From: Neisseria bergeri
GTDB lineage: Bacteria; Pseudomonadota; Gammaproteobacteria; Burkholderiales; Neisseriaceae
Length of the DNA stretch: 64,000 nt
Assembly: GCA_003044455.1 (NCBI GenBank)
Contig: POWY01000008.1
Coordinates: 1-64,000, forward strand
Direction of reading: 5' to 3'
In this document: piece after piece, positions 38,076 to 48,478 of the stretch
Position numbering within the stretch: the stretch's first letter is position 1
Layout of the letters: each line of letters starts with the position of its first letter
Translations under genes and position numbers: made by a program
Notes under the pieces: model-generated
What the model saw: the letters and a program-made list of their open reading frames with translations, nothing else
What the model was told of the DNA's origin: nothing
Databases searched by the model: none

Positions 38076-39470
38076 ATGAAAAAATTTGCTTTGCTTCTTT
38101 TGTCCGTGCCGGCGGCGGCTGTTGCCGAAACGCCCGTTTTGCCCATACCCGTGTCGAAGCAGGTGTTCGTGGACGGCAAGTTCGACGATAGGATAGTGCC
38201 TGCCGAAAGGCTTGAAAGGGTTGGCGAAACGGAAATTCCGGTAGAGCAGATCAACCGCGCCGTCGTCGCCCGTGATTGGGACACGCTGCAAACGCTGTTG
38301 TCAAGCTATCGCGCCCTGCCGGATTTCAATCCGGTTCTGCACGATTACGCGCTGGGCGGTTTGCGCCGCAGCCAGTTGCGCCATGACGAGGCGGTGGCTT
38401 TGTATCGCGGCATTTTGGCGCAACAGCCCGATTTGGCGTATCCGCGTTTCGATTTGGGCGTGATGCTGTTTGAAAACAGGCAGTACCGCGAAGCGAAGGC
38501 GGAATTGGATCGGGCGAAACCCGATTTGCAGCCGCCGATGCAGCAACTTGCCGACCGCTATCTTGCCGCCATAGACAAGGCTCAAGGCTGGAAGCCCGAT
38601 GTGTCGCTGCAATACGAGCAAACGGACAATGTAAACAACGCTTCGTCCGAAAAAACGATTGAATTTGCAGGAAAAAGCTGGACGAAAACCGCCGACAGCC
38701 TGCCGCAAAAGGCACACGGTTTGCGCTACGGCTTGGGCGTGTCGCGCGAAATCAATGCGGGCGGGCATCATTTCCTCTACGGCGACATCAGCGGCGGCGG
38801 CGTGCATTATTGGGATAACAAAGATTTCAGCGAACAGAGCCTGCGCCTGTCGCTCGGCTATAAAAACCGTTCAGTAACGCGCTCGTTCGGCATCGTGCCG
38901 TTTGTCGAGCAAAACCTCTTAGGCGGCAGCCGATACAATTTCGTCGGCGGCTTCAATGCCGATTTCTCCCAACGCTTGAGCGAACACTGGCGGCTGACGC
39001 TGAACGCGGGCAATATGTGGAAGCATTATCAGGAAGACCGCACTGCCGCCCGATACGACAGCCATATGCCGCTGGCGGGCGCGACGCTGATGTATTCCGC
39101 GCCGAAAGACTGGCTGCTTTACGGCGGTGCGGACTGGTCGCACGACATGACGAAAGAGGCGGAACAGGCTTCCGTCCGCAAGGGTTTGCGTGTCGGCGCG
39201 GTCAAAACGTTCGACGGCGGCTTGGGTCTGCGGGCAAACCTGCGCTATACCCGCAGGACTTTTGATGCACCCGGGACCATTGTGTACCGCTTCCCGCGCA
39301 AAGACCACGAATATCAGGCAAACCTGTCGTTGTGGCACGACAAAATCTCTTGGAAGGGCTTTACGCCGCAACTCAATTTCCTCTATCTGAAAATCGACAG
39401 CAATATGAAAAGTTTTTACACACGCAAAAACATGCAGATTTTCATGAGCGTGGAAAAGGATTTCAAATAA
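38076..39470 (+). CDS. Slam-family outer membrane protein (surface lipoprotein assembly modulator)
   Basis: A 464-aa outer-membrane protein that moves a surface lipoprotein to the cell exterior. Residues 1-17 are a signal peptide (ending AAAVA); a TPR-like helical domain follows (about 60-165, with LRHDEAVALYRGIL and LGVMLFENRQYREAKAEL); the rest is the DUF560 barrel with alternating strands. Known meningococcal Slam1 (TbpB, LbpB, fHbp) and Slam2 (HpuA) are about 485-490 aa and are encoded elsewhere, so this is probably a third paralogue for the lipoprotein upstream. Confidence 0.88.
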   Translation: MKKFALLLLSVPAAAVAETPVLPIPVSKQVFVDGKFDDRIVPAERLERVGETEIPVEQINRAVVARDWDTLQTLLSSYRALPDFNPVLHDYALGGLRRSQLRHDEAVALYRGILAQQPDLAYPRFDLGVMLFENRQYREAKAELDRAKPDLQPPMQQLADRYLAAIDKAQGWKPDVSLQYEQTDNVNNASSEKTIEFAGKSWTKTADSLPQKAHGLRYGLGVSREINAGGHHFLYGDISGGGVHYWDNKDFSEQSLRLSLGYKNRSVTRSFGIVPFVEQNLLGGSRYNFVGGFNADFSQRLSEHWRLTLNAGNMWKHYQEDRTAARYDSHMPLAGATLMYSAPKDWLLYGGADWSHDMTKEAEQASVRKGLRVGAVKTFDGGLGLRANLRYTRRTFDAPGTIVYRFPRKDHEYQANLSLWHDKISWKGFTPQLNFLYLKIDSNMKSFYTRKNMQIFMSVEKDFK

Positions 39471-39479
39471 GCGCAAAAA

Positions 39480-39514
39480 ATGCCGTCTGAACGTTTTTCA
39501 GACGGCATTTTTTG
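39480..39514 (+). terminator. Inverted-DUS terminator after the Slam gene
   Basis: Inverted uptake sequences, 5-base loop, six T on the plus strand. Confidence 0.9.
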
Positions 39515-39632
39515 CTGTCGGAAACATACCGTCGGCAACATCTGTGAGCAGAATCAAAAACAGCCGCATCATTTATTGTCAACGCCCATACCGGCAGAGT
39601 AACATTGCGTTTTTCCCCCACCGGTATCCGCC

Positions 39633-41141
39633 ATGATCACCAATCCCGCAAACGTCCTTGCCTCCGTCGATTTGGGTTCCAACAGTTTCCGCCTCCAGAT
39701 TTGCGAAAACAACAACGGACAGTTGAAAGTCATCGATTCCTTCAAACAGATGGTCCGTTTTGCCGCCGGTCTGGACGAACAGAAAAACCTCAGTGCATCC
39801 TCACAGGAACAGGCTTTAGACTGCCTGGCAAAATTCGGCGAACGCCTGCGCGGCTTCCGCCCTGAACAGGTACGCGCCGTAGCAACCAATACATTCCGCG
39901 TTGCCAAAAACATCGCAGATTTCCTTCCCAAGGCTGAAGCGGCACTGGGTTTCCCCATAGAAATCATCGCCGGGCGCGAAGAGGCCCGGCTGATTTATAC
40001 CGGCGTCGTCCACACCCTTCCCCCGGAAGGCGGCAAAATGCTGGTTATCGACATCGGCGGCGGCTCGACAGAATTCATTATCGGTTCAACCCTGCGCCCC
40101 GACATTACCGAAAGCCTGCCTTTAGGCTGCGTTACCTACAGCCTGCGCTTCTTCCAAAACAAAATCACCGCCAAAGACTTCCAATCTGCCATTTCTGCCG
40201 CCCGTAACGAAATCCAACGCATCAGCAAAAACATGAAGCGCGAAGGTTGGGATTCCGCCGTCGGAACTTCGGGTTCGGCAAAATCCATCCGCGACGTCCT
40301 TGCAGCCGAATTGCCGCAAGAGGCAGACATTACCTATAAAGGCATGCGCGCCCTTGCCGAACGCATCGTCGAAGCCGGCTCGGTCAAAAAGGCCAAATTT
40401 GAAAACCTGAAACCGGAACGCATCGAAGTCTTTGCCGGCGGGCTTGCCGTGATGATGGCGGCATTTGAAGAATTGGAACTCAATAAAATGACCGTAACCG
40501 AAGCCGCTCTGCGGGACGGTGTGTTCTACGACCTGATAGGCCGTGCGCTGAACGAAGACATGCGCGAACAAACGGTTTCGGAGTTCCAACACCGCTATCA
40601 CGTCAGCCTCAATCAGGCAAAACGCGTTGCCGATACCGCACAAACCTTTATGGATAGCCTCTGCCACGTCAAAAACGTTACCGTCCAAGAGCTTGCCCTT
40701 TGGAAACAATATCTCGGACGTGCCGCGCGCCTGCACGAAATCGGTTTGGACATCGCCCACACGGGATATCACAAACATTCCGCCTACATCCTGGAAAACG
40801 CCGATATGCCGGGTTTCTCACGTAAAGAACAGACCATACTTGCCCAACTGGTCATCGGTCATCGCGGCGATATGAAAAAAATGGGCGGCATTATCGGCAC
40901 CAACGAAATGTTGTGGTATGCCGTTTTGTCCCTGCGCCTTGCCGCCCTGTTCTGCCGTTCGCGTCAAGACCTGTCTTTCCCGAAAAACATGCAGTTGCGC
41001 ACGGATACGGAAAGCCACGGCTTCATCCTGCGTATTGACAGTGAATGGCTGGAACGCCACCCCCTGATTGCCGACGCATTGGAATATGAAAGCGTCCAAT
41101 GGCAAAAAGTCAATATGCCGTTTAAAGTTGAAGCCGTCTGA
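39633..41141 (+). CDS. ppx: Exopolyphosphatase (Ppx/GppA family)
   Basis: A 502-aa phosphatase that removes terminal phosphates from polyphosphate. The actin-like ATPase fold motifs are VDLGSNSFRLQ near residue 12 and MLVIDIGGGSTEFIIG near residue 135; an HD-type C-terminal domain (LHEIGLDIAHTGYHKHSAYI) follows. The length is typical. The stop overlaps a partial uptake sequence, and an inverted-DUS terminator follows. Confidence 0.95.
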   Translation: MITNPANVLASVDLGSNSFRLQICENNNGQLKVIDSFKQMVRFAAGLDEQKNLSASSQEQALDCLAKFGERLRGFRPEQVRAVATNTFRVAKNIADFLPKAEAALGFPIEIIAGREEARLIYTGVVHTLPPEGGKMLVIDIGGGSTEFIIGSTLRPDITESLPLGCVTYSLRFFQNKITAKDFQSAISAARNEIQRISKNMKREGWDSAVGTSGSAKSIRDVLAAELPQEADITYKGMRALAERIVEAGSVKKAKFENLKPERIEVFAGGLAVMMAAFEELELNKMTVTEAALRDGVFYDLIGRALNEDMREQTVSEFQHRYHVSLNQAKRVADTAQTFMDSLCHVKNVTVQELALWKQYLGRAARLHEIGLDIAHTGYHKHSAYILENADMPGFSRKEQTILAQLVIGHRGDMKKMGGIIGTNEMLWYAVLSLRLAALFCRSRQDLSFPKNMQLRTDTESHGFILRIDSEWLERHPLIADALEYESVQWQKVNMPFKVEAV

Positions 41142-41155
41142 CCTTTACAAACCAA

Positions 41156-41184
41156 ATGCCGTCTGAATGATGTTCAGACGGCAT
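41156..41184 (+). terminator. Inverted-DUS terminator after ppx
   Basis: Inverted uptake sequences with a 5-base loop and TTT. Between here and 41386 I see no gene. Confidence 0.8.
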
Positions 41185-41385
41185 TTCCCTATCCGCAACA
41201 CCCAAAAGAACCGACTGCCTTGTATCTATGACGGCAGACGGGTCGATTTGCAACTCCAAGCAAAAACCTGCTTATATGCGCGGCAAATTCAGCCAACCCG
41301 AATAAGACCAAGCCAGTCTTTCATAACCCGCATACATGGTGCAGACCACATCCCGTCAAGGCGGAACCGGACTCAGGACATAGAT

Positions 41386-41416
41386 AAAGCGGCAACCGGA
41401 TGGCTGCCGCTTTTTT
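41386..41416. terminator. Hairpin terminator downstream of the 107-aa lipoprotein gene
   Basis: AAAGCGGCA pairs with TGCCGCTTT and has six T on the plus strand and TTTA on the minus strand. It lies 15 bp past the lipoprotein stop and can work in both directions. Confidence 0.8.
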
Positions 41417-41430
41417 AAACAATCGAAAAA

Positions 41431-41754
41431 TTATTTAGCAGCGTCTTTCATTTTGTCTGCCGCTTCTTGAGTCGCATCAGCAGCTTTGTTCAAAGTATCT
41501 TTAGCTGCTTCAGTTACAGCTTCTTTGGTTTCAGTCACAGCTTGATCGGCACTTTCTTTTGCATCAGCTGCAGCATCTTTGATTTTATCTTTCGCTTCTT
41601 GAGTAGCAGAAGCAGCAGACTCAGCGACAGAAGCCGCGGTATCTTTAACATCGGACTGAACGGCTTGAGCCGCTTCCTTAGTCTCTTGTTTAGCCTCTTG
41701 TGAGCATGCCGCCAAAGCAGCCGCCATCATTGCAGCAATCAGTAATTTTTTCAT
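41431..41754 (-). CDS. Small Ala/Lys/Glu-rich lipoprotein (107 aa)
   Basis: A 107-aa lipoprotein: signal peptide with lipobox LAAC (C17), then a wholly helical, heptad-like chain of Ala, Lys, Asp and Glu (AAQAVQSDVKDTAASVAE and similar 11-residue periods) resembling apolipoprotein or LEA-type amphipathic helices. I know no function. It is probably periplasm- or outer-membrane-anchored and stress-related by composition only. Confidence 0.85.
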   Translation of the reverse strand: MKKLLIAAMMAAALAACSQEAKQETKEAAQAVQSDVKDTAASVAESAASATQEAKDKIKDAAADAKESADQAVTETKEAVTEAAKDTLNKAADATQEAADKMKDAAK

Positions 41755-42117
41755 ATCCTATCCTTCTTACATTTTTAATTTAAATTTCAGTTAAAAAACT
41801 ATTTTATGAAAACAGCGGGAAAATTGTAACACACATTCTTCTCATTTTGAGTTTCCCGTCAGTGTAAACTCGACCAAATCGCCATCACGGATGGATAGAT
41901 TATCCAGCTGACAGAAATGCTCCTTACCGTTCTCTCCTCTATGTAGCTATTGCCCCTATTGGAACAAAACCACTTTTATATTTACTTTTCCTATCTGACG
42001 AATTTCCATTTCTGCAAACAATTCCCCGACCGTCTCCATCAGGACAAAGAACTTGTTGCAGCCACTTTACTGAAAGGACTAGGAAAACTCAAATGCATTA
42101 TGGGATTTTTGAATACC
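41755..42117. other. AT-rich intergenic stretch
   Basis: 363 bp between two minus-strand lipoprotein genes. It must hold the promoter of the 107-aa gene. No repeat, terminator or gene could be supported. Confidence 0.4.
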
Positions 42118-42663
42118 TCAATAATGGCGGCGGCGGAAATAAAACATCCCCTCACTGTCGATTTCCAGCACATAGCGTCCGTTCTGCACGGCGGCATATC
42201 CGCTTTTCCCCGTCTGGTAAGGTTGCAGTGCAGCATGCGAAACCAGGTAATCCGTCAGCTTCCCGCCGTCTTGCGCGACATTGTCCACCAGTTTGGCAAA
42301 CAAGGTATGACACACGCCGTTTGCCGCCCAACCTGCCGGACCGCCCTTATCGTCGGTTTCCATGCATTTGCCGCTGATGACTTCCAAGTCGTTGGGATGC
42401 TTGCCGATCAGTTGCAACACATTCTGTTCCGACAAGCCCTCGATCGGATAAGTCAGCTGTTTTTTGCCTTCAGCCGTTTTTCCTTCTTGCACCCCGCCCA
42501 GAGCCAAGCCAGCAATCGCCGTATTGTCGATATATTTGACTTTGAAAACCGGTTTCGGCGCACTTTGTACCGCATTTTGCGGCTGTTCCGCCGTATTTTC
42601 GGATTTGCCGCAGGCGGCAAGCAGCAGGCAGCCGCCCAATATGGCAAAAGGTATTTTCAGCAT
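42118..42663 (-). CDS. Lipoprotein, conserved in pathogenic Neisseria (181 aa)
   Basis: A 181-aa lipoprotein with lipobox LAAC (C18), a short Gln/Asn/Pro-rich linker and a soluble domain with two Cys (SGKCMETDD and NGVCHTLF) that probably form a disulphide. It closely resembles a meningococcal lipoprotein I remember as a vaccine candidate near this position (NMB1468); the identity is from memory. The function is unknown. An inverted DUS pair separates it from trpS upstream. Confidence 0.85.
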   Translation of the reverse strand: MLKIPFAILGGCLLLAACGKSENTAEQPQNAVQSAPKPVFKVKYIDNTAIAGLALGGVQEGKTAEGKKQLTYPIEGLSEQNVLQLIGKHPNDLEVISGKCMETDDKGGPAGWAANGVCHTLFAKLVDNVAQDGGKLTDYLVSHAALQPYQTGKSGYAAVQNGRYVLEIDSEGMFYFRRRHY

Positions 42664-42686
42664 TCCACACTCCTGATGGTTTCAAA

Positions 42687-42726
42687 ATGCCGTCTGAAAC
42701 ACTGACAATGGATGTTCAGACGGCAT
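42687..42726 (-). terminator. Inverted-DUS terminator after trpS
   Basis: Inverted uptake sequences with a 16-base loop, followed on the minus strand by TTTTGAAA. Confidence 0.75.
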
Positions 42727-42730
42727 GGGT

Positions 42731-43741
42731 TTATTTCAATGGGCGGATACCGACCGCATCGCGTACCTTATTCAAAAGTTCGCGCGCTTCTTTGCGCGCT
42801 TTGGCCGCGCCTGCCTGCAGGATGTCTTCGATTTGCGAAGGATTAGAGGTCAGCTCGTTGTAGCGTTCGCGCGGTTCGGCGAGTTCGGCGTTGATTTTCG
42901 CCGCCAAAAGTTTTTTGGCCTCACCCCAAGCCAAGCCTTCGGCAAGCATTTGCGTAAATTCCGCCGTTACAGACGGCGTGGAGAAGGCCTTGTAGATTTC
43001 AAACAAGGGGCTTTCGTCGGGCTGTTTCGGCTCGCCCGGTTCTTTCATATTGGTGATGATTTTATTGACCGATTTTTGGGTTTTCTTGTCGTTTTCCCAA
43101 AGCGGAATGGTGTTGCCGTAAGATTTGGACATTTTGCGTCCGTCCAAGCCGACCAAAAGTTCGACGTTTTCGTCGATTTTCACTTCAGGCAGGGTGAAGA
43201 GTTCTTGGAAACGGTGGTTGAAGCGGCCGGCGATGTCGCGCGCCATTTCGACGTGTTGGATTTGGTCGCGCCCGACGGGGACTTCGTTGGCGTTGAACAT
43301 CAGAATGTCGGCAGTCATCAGAATCGGATAACTGAACAAACCCATTTCCACGCCGAAATCAGGGTCTTCCTGCCCGTTTTCCGCATTTGCCTGCACGGCG
43401 GCTTTGTAGGCGTGGGCGCGGTTCATCAAACCTTTGGCGGTAATGCAGGTTAGAATCCAGTTCAATTCCATCACTTCGGGAATGTCGCTTTGGCGGTAGA
43501 AGGTGGTGCGCTCGGGATCGAGTCCGCAGGCAAGCCAAGTGGCGGCAACGGCTTGGGTGGATTGGTGAATCATCTCCGGATCGTGGCATTTGATGATGCC
43601 GTGGTAATCGGCGAGGAAGAGGAAGGATTCGGTATCGGGGTTTTGCGCCTCGCGGACGGCGGGGCGGATGGCACCGACGTAGTTGCCCAGATGCGGGATG
43701 CCGGTGGTGGTTACGCCGGTCAGAACTCGTTTTTTGCTCAT
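42731..43741 (-). CDS. trpS: Tryptophanyl-tRNA synthetase
   Basis: A 336-aa class I synthetase. The HIGH-like motif is PHLGNY (residues 16-21) and the KMSKS loop is present as [11 protein letters not shown]. The length is normal. Two lone uptake sequences (43763-43774 and 43817-43828, facing each other) lie upstream. Confidence 0.97.
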   Translation of the reverse strand: MSKKRVLTGVTTTGIPHLGNYVGAIRPAVREAQNPDTESFLFLADYHGIIKCHDPEMIHQSTQAVAATWLACGLDPERTTFYRQSDIPEVMELNWILTCITAKGLMNRAHAYKAAVQANAENGQEDPDFGVEMGLFSYPILMTADILMFNANEVPVGRDQIQHVEMARDIAGRFNHRFQELFTLPEVKIDENVELLVGLDGRKMSKSYGNTIPLWENDKKTQKSVNKIITNMKEPGEPKQPDESPLFEIYKAFSTPSVTAEFTQMLAEGLAWGEAKKLLAAKINAELAEPRERYNELTSNPSQIEDILQAGAAKARKEARELLNKVRDAVGIRPLK

Positions 43742-43936
43742 AAAAATGTCCTTACGGCATCAATGCCGTCTGAAAGGGAAAAAGATGCGCCGATTATACC
43801 CGATTCACAATATTTGTTCAGACGGCATCGGACGTTTCCCTATTGGACAGATTAAGTTATACACACGAATTAAAAAATTTATTTCAATCGTATTCAACAA
43901 GATACGTAATTAAACCTGAAAAGTTAAAATCTGACG

Positions 43937-43964
43937 CTTGAGTTATCCACAATTATGCACATAT
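43937..43964 (+). promoter_or_regulatory. Candidate heat-shock (sigma32-type) promoter of clpB
   Basis: CTTGAG at 43937-43942 and GCACATAT at 43957-43964, 14 bases apart, resemble the sigma32 consensus (CTTGAAA and CCCCATNT) in part. They lie just before clpB, a gene usually under heat-shock control. The -10 match is poor. Confidence 0.35.
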
Positions 43965-44001
43965 AGGCTTCGACAGCGGACATTTTGAAAAGGAAACGAA
44001 A

Positions 44002-46581
44002 ATGCGATACGACAAATTAACCGCCAAATTCCAACAAGCCCTTGCAGAAGCTCAGAGTTTGGCGTTGGCTGCGGACAGCAGCTATTTGGAAGCAGGCTTC
44101 GTGCTGAAAGCCCTGCTTGACGACCAAAACAGCGGGGCTGCCGCGCTCTTGGCTCATGCTGGTGTGAATGTGCCGCAAGTGAAACAGCGTTTGCAGCAGC
44201 ATTTGAACAGCCTGCCGAAAGTGTCCGGTCAGGGCGGCGACATTTTGCCCAGCCGCGAATTGCAGGCGGTGTTGAACCTGATGGACAAAGCCGCAACCAA
44301 ACGCGGCGATGCCTATATCGCCAGCGAACTTTTCCTGCTTGCCTTGGTACAACAGAACGATGCGACCGGCAAAATCCTGAAAGAAGCCGGTGCGACCGAA
44401 CAAAACATCAACGCCGCGATCGACGCGGTACGAGGAGGACAAAACGTGAACGATGCCAATGCCGAAGACCAACGCGATGCTCTGAAAAAATATACGCTCG
44501 ACCTGACCCAGCGTGCCCGCGACGGCAAGCTTGACCCCGTTATCGGTCGTGATGATGAAATCCGCCGCGCGATTCAGGTGCTGCAACGCCGAACCAAAAA
44601 CAACCCAGTGTTGATCGGTGAGCCGGGTGTGGGTAAAACCGCTATTGTTGAAGGCTTGGCGCAACGTATCGTCAACGGCGAAGTCCCCGAATCCCTGCGC
44701 AACAAACGCCTTTTGGTTTTGGACTTGGCGGCTTTGATTGCCGGCGCGAAATACCGTGGCGAATTTGAAGAACGCTTGAAAGGCGTGTTGAACGACTTGG
44801 CGAAAGACGACGGCAACACCCTGATTTTCATCGATGAAATCCATACTTTGGTCGGTGCGGGCAAAACCGACGGCGCGATGGATGCGGGCAATATGTTGAA
44901 ACCGGCTTTGGCACGCGGCGAATTGCACTGCATCGGCGCGACCACCTTGGACGAATACCGCCAATACATCGAAAAAGACGCGGCACTCGAACGCCGCTTC
45001 CAAAAAGTATTGGTCGGCGAACCCAGCGTGGAAGACACCATCGCCATTTTGCGCGGTTTGCAGGAACGTTATGAAATCCACCACGGTATCGATATTACCG
45101 ACCCTGCTATTGTTGCCGCCGCAGAATTGAGCGACCGCTACATCACCGACCGCTTCCTGCCCGATAAAGCGATTGATTTGATTGACGAAGCCGCCAGCCG
45201 TGTCAAGATGGAAAAAGAAACCAAGCCGGAAGCAATGGACAAAATCGACCGCCGTCTAATTCAGCTTCGGATGGAAAAGGCGCACGTTGAAAAAGAAAAA
45301 GACGATGCCAGCAAAAAACGTTTGGAACTGATAGACGAGGAAATCAACGGTCTGCAAAAAGAATACGCCGATTTAGACGAAATCAGGAAAGCCGAAAAAG
45401 CGATTTCAGACGGTGTCGCCAATATTAAGAAACAAATTGACGAAGTCAAAATTAAAATCGAACAGGCAAAACGGCAAGGCGATTTAGCACTGGCTTCAAA
45501 ATTGATGTATGAAGATTTGGAACATTTGGAAAAACAGCGTGCAGCCGCCGAACGGGAAGATACGGACAGCACAAAACCGGCAAACAAACTCTTGCGTAAT
45601 AATGTCGGTGCTGAGGAAATCGCAGAGGTGGTTTCCCGCATGACCGGCATTCCCGTATCCAAAATGATGGAAGGCGAACGCGATAAATTGTTGAAAATGG
45701 AAGAAGTATTGCACCGCCGCGTAGTCGGTCAAGACGAAGCCGTGCGTGCCGTGTCCGACGCTATCCGCCGCAGCCGTTCCGGTTTGGCCGATCCGAATAA
45801 ACCTTACGGCAGCTTCCTGTTCCTAGGCCCGACCGGTGTGGGTAAAACCGAGTTGTGCAAAGCCTTGGCAGGCTTCCTGTTCGACAGCGAAGACCACCTC
45901 ATCCGTATCGATATGTCCGAATACATGGAAAAACACGCCGTTGCCCGCTTAATCGGCGCGCCTCCGGGCTATGTCGGCTACGAAGAAGGCGGCTACCTGA
46001 CCGAACAAGTGCGCCGCAAACCGTACAGCGTGATTCTTTTGGACGAAGTGGAAAAAGCCCATCCCGACGTGTTCAACATCCTGCTGCAAGTATTGGATGA
46101 CGGCCGTTTGACCGACGGGCAAGGCAGGACGGTAGATTTTAAAAACACCGTGATTGTGATGACTTCCAACATCGGCAGCCAGCACATCCAACAAATGGGC
46201 ATTCAGGACTACGAAGCAGTGAAAGAAGTTGTGATGGAGGATGTGAAAGAACATTTCCGTCCTGAAATGATCAACCGCATCGACGAAGTGGTCGTGTTCC
46301 ATGGCTTGGATCAGGCAAACATCCGCAGCATTGCGAAAATCCAGCTTAAAGGTTTGGAAAAACGTTTGGAAAAACAAAACCTGCGCCTGACTGTTTCCGA
46401 TGCCGCTCTGGACATCATCGCCAAAGCCGGTTTCGACCCGATTTACGGCGCACGTCCGCTCAAACGCGCGATCCAATCGGAAATCGAAAACCCGCTGGCA
46501 AAAGCCCTGCTTGCCGGAAACTATGCGCCCGAAAGCGAAATCAGGGTGGAAGCCGACGGCGACAGACTGAAATTTGCCTGA
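44002..46581 (+). CDS. clpB: ATP-dependent disaggregase ClpB
   Basis: An 859-aa Hsp100 chaperone that works with DnaK to resolve aggregates. Domains in order: N domain (1-145), AAA1 with Walker A GEPGVGKT at 206-213, coiled-coil middle domain (about 400-530, with [12 protein letters not shown] and [14 protein letters not shown]), AAA2 with Walker A GPTGVGKT at 609-616, and a C-terminal domain. The length is normal. AAGGA precedes the ATG. An inverted-DUS terminator follows. Confidence 0.98.
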   Translation: MRYDKLTAKFQQALAEAQSLALAADSSYLEAGFVLKALLDDQNSGAAALLAHAGVNVPQVKQRLQQHLNSLPKVSGQGGDILPSRELQAVLNLMDKAATKRGDAYIASELFLLALVQQNDATGKILKEAGATEQNINAAIDAVRGGQNVNDANAEDQRDALKKYTLDLTQRARDGKLDPVIGRDDEIRRAIQVLQRRTKNNPVLIGEPGVGKTAIVEGLAQRIVNGEVPESLRNKRLLVLDLAALIAGAKYRGEFEERLKGVLNDLAKDDGNTLIFIDEIHTLVGAGKTDGAMDAGNMLKPALARGELHCIGATTLDEYRQYIEKDAALERRFQKVLVGEPSVEDTIAILRGLQERYEIHHGIDITDPAIVAAAELSDRYITDRFLPDKAIDLIDEAASRVKMEKETKPEAMDKIDRRLIQLRMEKAHVEKEKDDASKKRLELIDEEINGLQKEYADLDEIRKAEKAISDGVANIKKQIDEVKIKIEQAKRQGDLALASKLMYEDLEHLEKQRAAAEREDTDSTKPANKLLRNNVGAEEIAEVVSRMTGIPVSKMMEGERDKLLKMEEVLHRRVVGQDEAVRAVSDAIRRSRSGLADPNKPYGSFLFLGPTGVGKTELCKALAGFLFDSEDHLIRIDMSEYMEKHAVARLIGAPPGYVGYEEGGYLTEQVRRKPYSVILLDEVEKAHPDVFNILLQVLDDGRLTDGQGRTVDFKNTVIVMTSNIGSQHIQQMGIQDYEAVKEVVMEDVKEHFRPEMINRIDEVVVFHGLDQANIRSIAKIQLKGLEKRLEKQNLRLTVSDAALDIIAKAGFDPIYGARPLKRAIQSEIENPLAKALLAGNYAPESEIRVEADGDRLKFA

Positions 46582-46596
46582 TTCGTTCCTGCTGTT

Positions 46597-46643
46597 GAAA
46601 ATGCCGTCTGAAACGGGAATCTCCGTTTCAGACGGCATTTTTT
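46597..46643. terminator. Inverted-DUS terminator between clpB and the aminotransferase
   Basis: The uptake-sequence stem is extended to ATGCCGTCTGAAACGG, with a short loop and six T on the plus strand; it serves both converging genes. Confidence 0.9.
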
Positions 46644-46652
46644 ATCAGAATC

Positions 46653-47867
46653 CTACTGATGGTAGGTTTGCAGGAATCTTGCCAACCTGCCCATCGCCTC
46701 TTCAATCTGATGGACGTAAGGCAGCGTAACAATGCGGAAATGGTCGGGTTTGATCCAATTAAACCCCGTTCCCTGTACCAGCAAGACTTTTTCGCGCACC
46801 AGCAAATCGTAAATGAATTTCATGTCATCGTGGATACGGTACATTTCGGTATCGATTTTTGGGAACATATACATCGCACCCATCGGTTTGACGCAGGACA
46901 CGCCGGGAATCTGGTTGACCAGTTCCCACGCCCTGTTGCGCTGTTCCAAAAGCCGCCCGCCGGGCAAAATGAATTCGTTAATGCTCTGATAGCCGCCCAA
47001 TGCCGTCTGAATCGCGTGCTGCATCGGCGTATTAGCACACAGGCGCATGGACGAAAGCATATCCAAACCCTCGATATAACCTTTTGCATGATGTTTCGGC
47101 CCGTTGAGCACCATCCAGCCTTGGCGGAATCCGGCGACGCGGTAGGCTTTGGACAAACCGTTGAACGTTACCGTCAAAAGGTCGGGGGCAAGCGCGGCAA
47201 TATGGTGGTGAACCGCGCCGTCGTAGAGGATTTTGTCGTAAATCTCGTCGGCAAAGATAATCAGACCATGTTTGCGCGCCAGTTCGGCGATTTCCAGCAG
47301 GATTTCCCTGCTGTACACCGCGCCTGTCGGATTATTGGGATTGATGACGACGAGGGCTTTGGTTTTGGGCGTGATTTTGGCTTCCATATCGGAAAGGTTG
47401 GGAAACCAGCCGTTTTCTTCGTCGCACAGATAATGGCGTACCGTACCGCCCGCAAGCGTTGCCGCCGCCGTCCACAAAGGGTAGTCGGGCGCGGGAATCA
47501 GGATTTCGTCGCCGTCGTTGAGCAATGCCTGCATAGACATCGTAATCAGCTCGGACACGCCGTTGCCGATATAGACATCGTTTACCGTAATATCGCGCAA
47601 ACCTTTGGTCTGATAGTAGTGAACGATGGCTTTGCGGGCGGAATACAGCCCTTTGGAATCGCAATAGCCTTGCGAAGTCGGCAGGTTGCGGATGACATCG
47701 ACCAAGATTTCATCAGGGGCTTCAAAGCCGAACGGCGCAGGGTTGCCGATATTGAGCTTGAGGATTTTATTGCCCTCCTCTTCCAACTGAAGGGCTTTTT
47801 TGTGAACCGGCCCGCGTATGTCGTAACAGACGTGGTCGAGCTTTGCAGACTTGGGAAACTTATCCAT
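46653..47867 (-). CDS. alaA: Pyridoxal-phosphate aminotransferase, AlaA-like
   Basis: A 404-aa class I/II aminotransferase closest in sequence to E. coli AlaA (YfbQ), which makes alanine from pyruvate and glutamate. The PLP lysine is in GLSKAYRVAGFRQGW; NPNNPTGAVYS and FADEIYDKILYDG are typical of the fold. The substrate is inferred from similarity. It ends next to the clpB terminator, and a tautomerase gene lies upstream on the same strand, 88 bp away. Confidence 0.88.
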   Translation of the reverse strand: MDKFPKSAKLDHVCYDIRGPVHKKALQLEEEGNKILKLNIGNPAPFGFEAPDEILVDVIRNLPTSQGYCDSKGLYSARKAIVHYYQTKGLRDITVNDVYIGNGVSELITMSMQALLNDGDEILIPAPDYPLWTAAATLAGGTVRHYLCDEENGWFPNLSDMEAKITPKTKALVVINPNNPTGAVYSREILLEIAELARKHGLIIFADEIYDKILYDGAVHHHIAALAPDLLTVTFNGLSKAYRVAGFRQGWMVLNGPKHHAKGYIEGLDMLSSMRLCANTPMQHAIQTALGGYQSINEFILPGGRLLEQRNRAWELVNQIPGVSCVKPMGAMYMFPKIDTEMYRIHDDMKFIYDLLVREKVLLVQGTGFNWIKPDHFRIVTLPYVHQIEEAMGRLARFLQTYHQ

Positions 47868-47955
47868 AATGTGTTCCGTAAATTTTGGGCAATGGGTGGG
47901 AATGTACTCTTTTTCACGCGGAATTTAAAGCATCAGGGCGGGGTTTTCAGGTTTT

Positions 47956-48165
47956 TCACCTGCCCTCTTTGCGCCGTTCGCTGACGCTTTTGCCGCCTAT
48001 GCCCCAGTTATCGGTATCCACTTCATCGATAACGACCACTGTCGTCTCAGGATTTTTACCCAACACACGACCCAACAATTCGGTTACACCTTGTATCAGC
48101 TCCGCCTTCTGCTCCGTACTCGGCGCTTCCTTACCACCGGTTACTTTAATATTGACATAGGGCAT
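47956..48165 (-). CDS. 4-oxalocrotonate tautomerase family protein
   Basis: A 69-aa tautomerase with the catalytic Pro directly after the initiator Met (MPYVNIKVTGG), a family hallmark. The family forms hexamers and moves keto-enol double bonds; the physiological substrate is unknown in Neisseria. The length is normal. It is possibly cotranscribed with the aminotransferase. Confidence 0.92.
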   Translation of the reverse strand: MPYVNIKVTGGKEAPSTEQKAELIQGVTELLGRVLGKNPETTVVVIDEVDTDNWGIGGKSVSERRKEGR

Positions 48166-48255
48166 GATATTTCTCCGTTTTGAAATATTGCTATCTTATC
48201 AAACAAGTTGCCTCCGCCCAAACGTCCGCTTCATTTTCTGAAAAATTCAAATCGA

Positions 48256-48409
48256 TATAGTAGATTAACAAAAATCAGGACAAGGCGGCGAGCCGCAGAC
48301 AGTACAGATAGTACGGAACCGATTCACTTGGTGCTTGAGCACCTTAGAGAATCGTTCTCTTTGAGCTAAGGCGGGGCAACGCCGTACTGGTTTTTGTTAA
48401 TCCACTATA
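48256..48409. mobile_element. Correia element, full length, reverse orientation (154 bp)
   Basis: TATAGTAG at the left and CCACTATA at the right, with the body in the opposite orientation to the copies at 15734 and 33161. The left end has one change from the usual TATAGTGG. It lies 47 bp upstream of the Zur box and may add a promoter to the following gene. Confidence 0.93.
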
Positions 48410-48455
48410 CAAAAAGACAGTTTTCAGACAGCAAATCCGTCTTCACACGATATTT

Positions 48456-48478
48456 ATTTTGTTATAACATAACAAAAT
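48456..48478 (+). promoter_or_regulatory. Zur box
   Basis: ATTTTGTTAT and ATAACAAAAT are perfect 10-bp inverted arms around a 3-base centre. The core TGTTATAACATAACA fits the published neisserial Zur consensus TGTTATDNHATAACA exactly. It lies 30 bp before the ATG of the DUF4198 gene, where bound Zur would block transcription when zinc is plentiful. Confidence 0.85.

Noticed and set aside
45270-45600. A possible insertion in ClpB
   Set aside because: The segment is the normal coiled-coil middle domain; total length (859 aa) is typical.
46659-47984. A 441-codon plus-strand open frame
   Set aside because: Antisense to the AlaA-like aminotransferase, which has all family motifs. No protein-like pattern in the antisense product.
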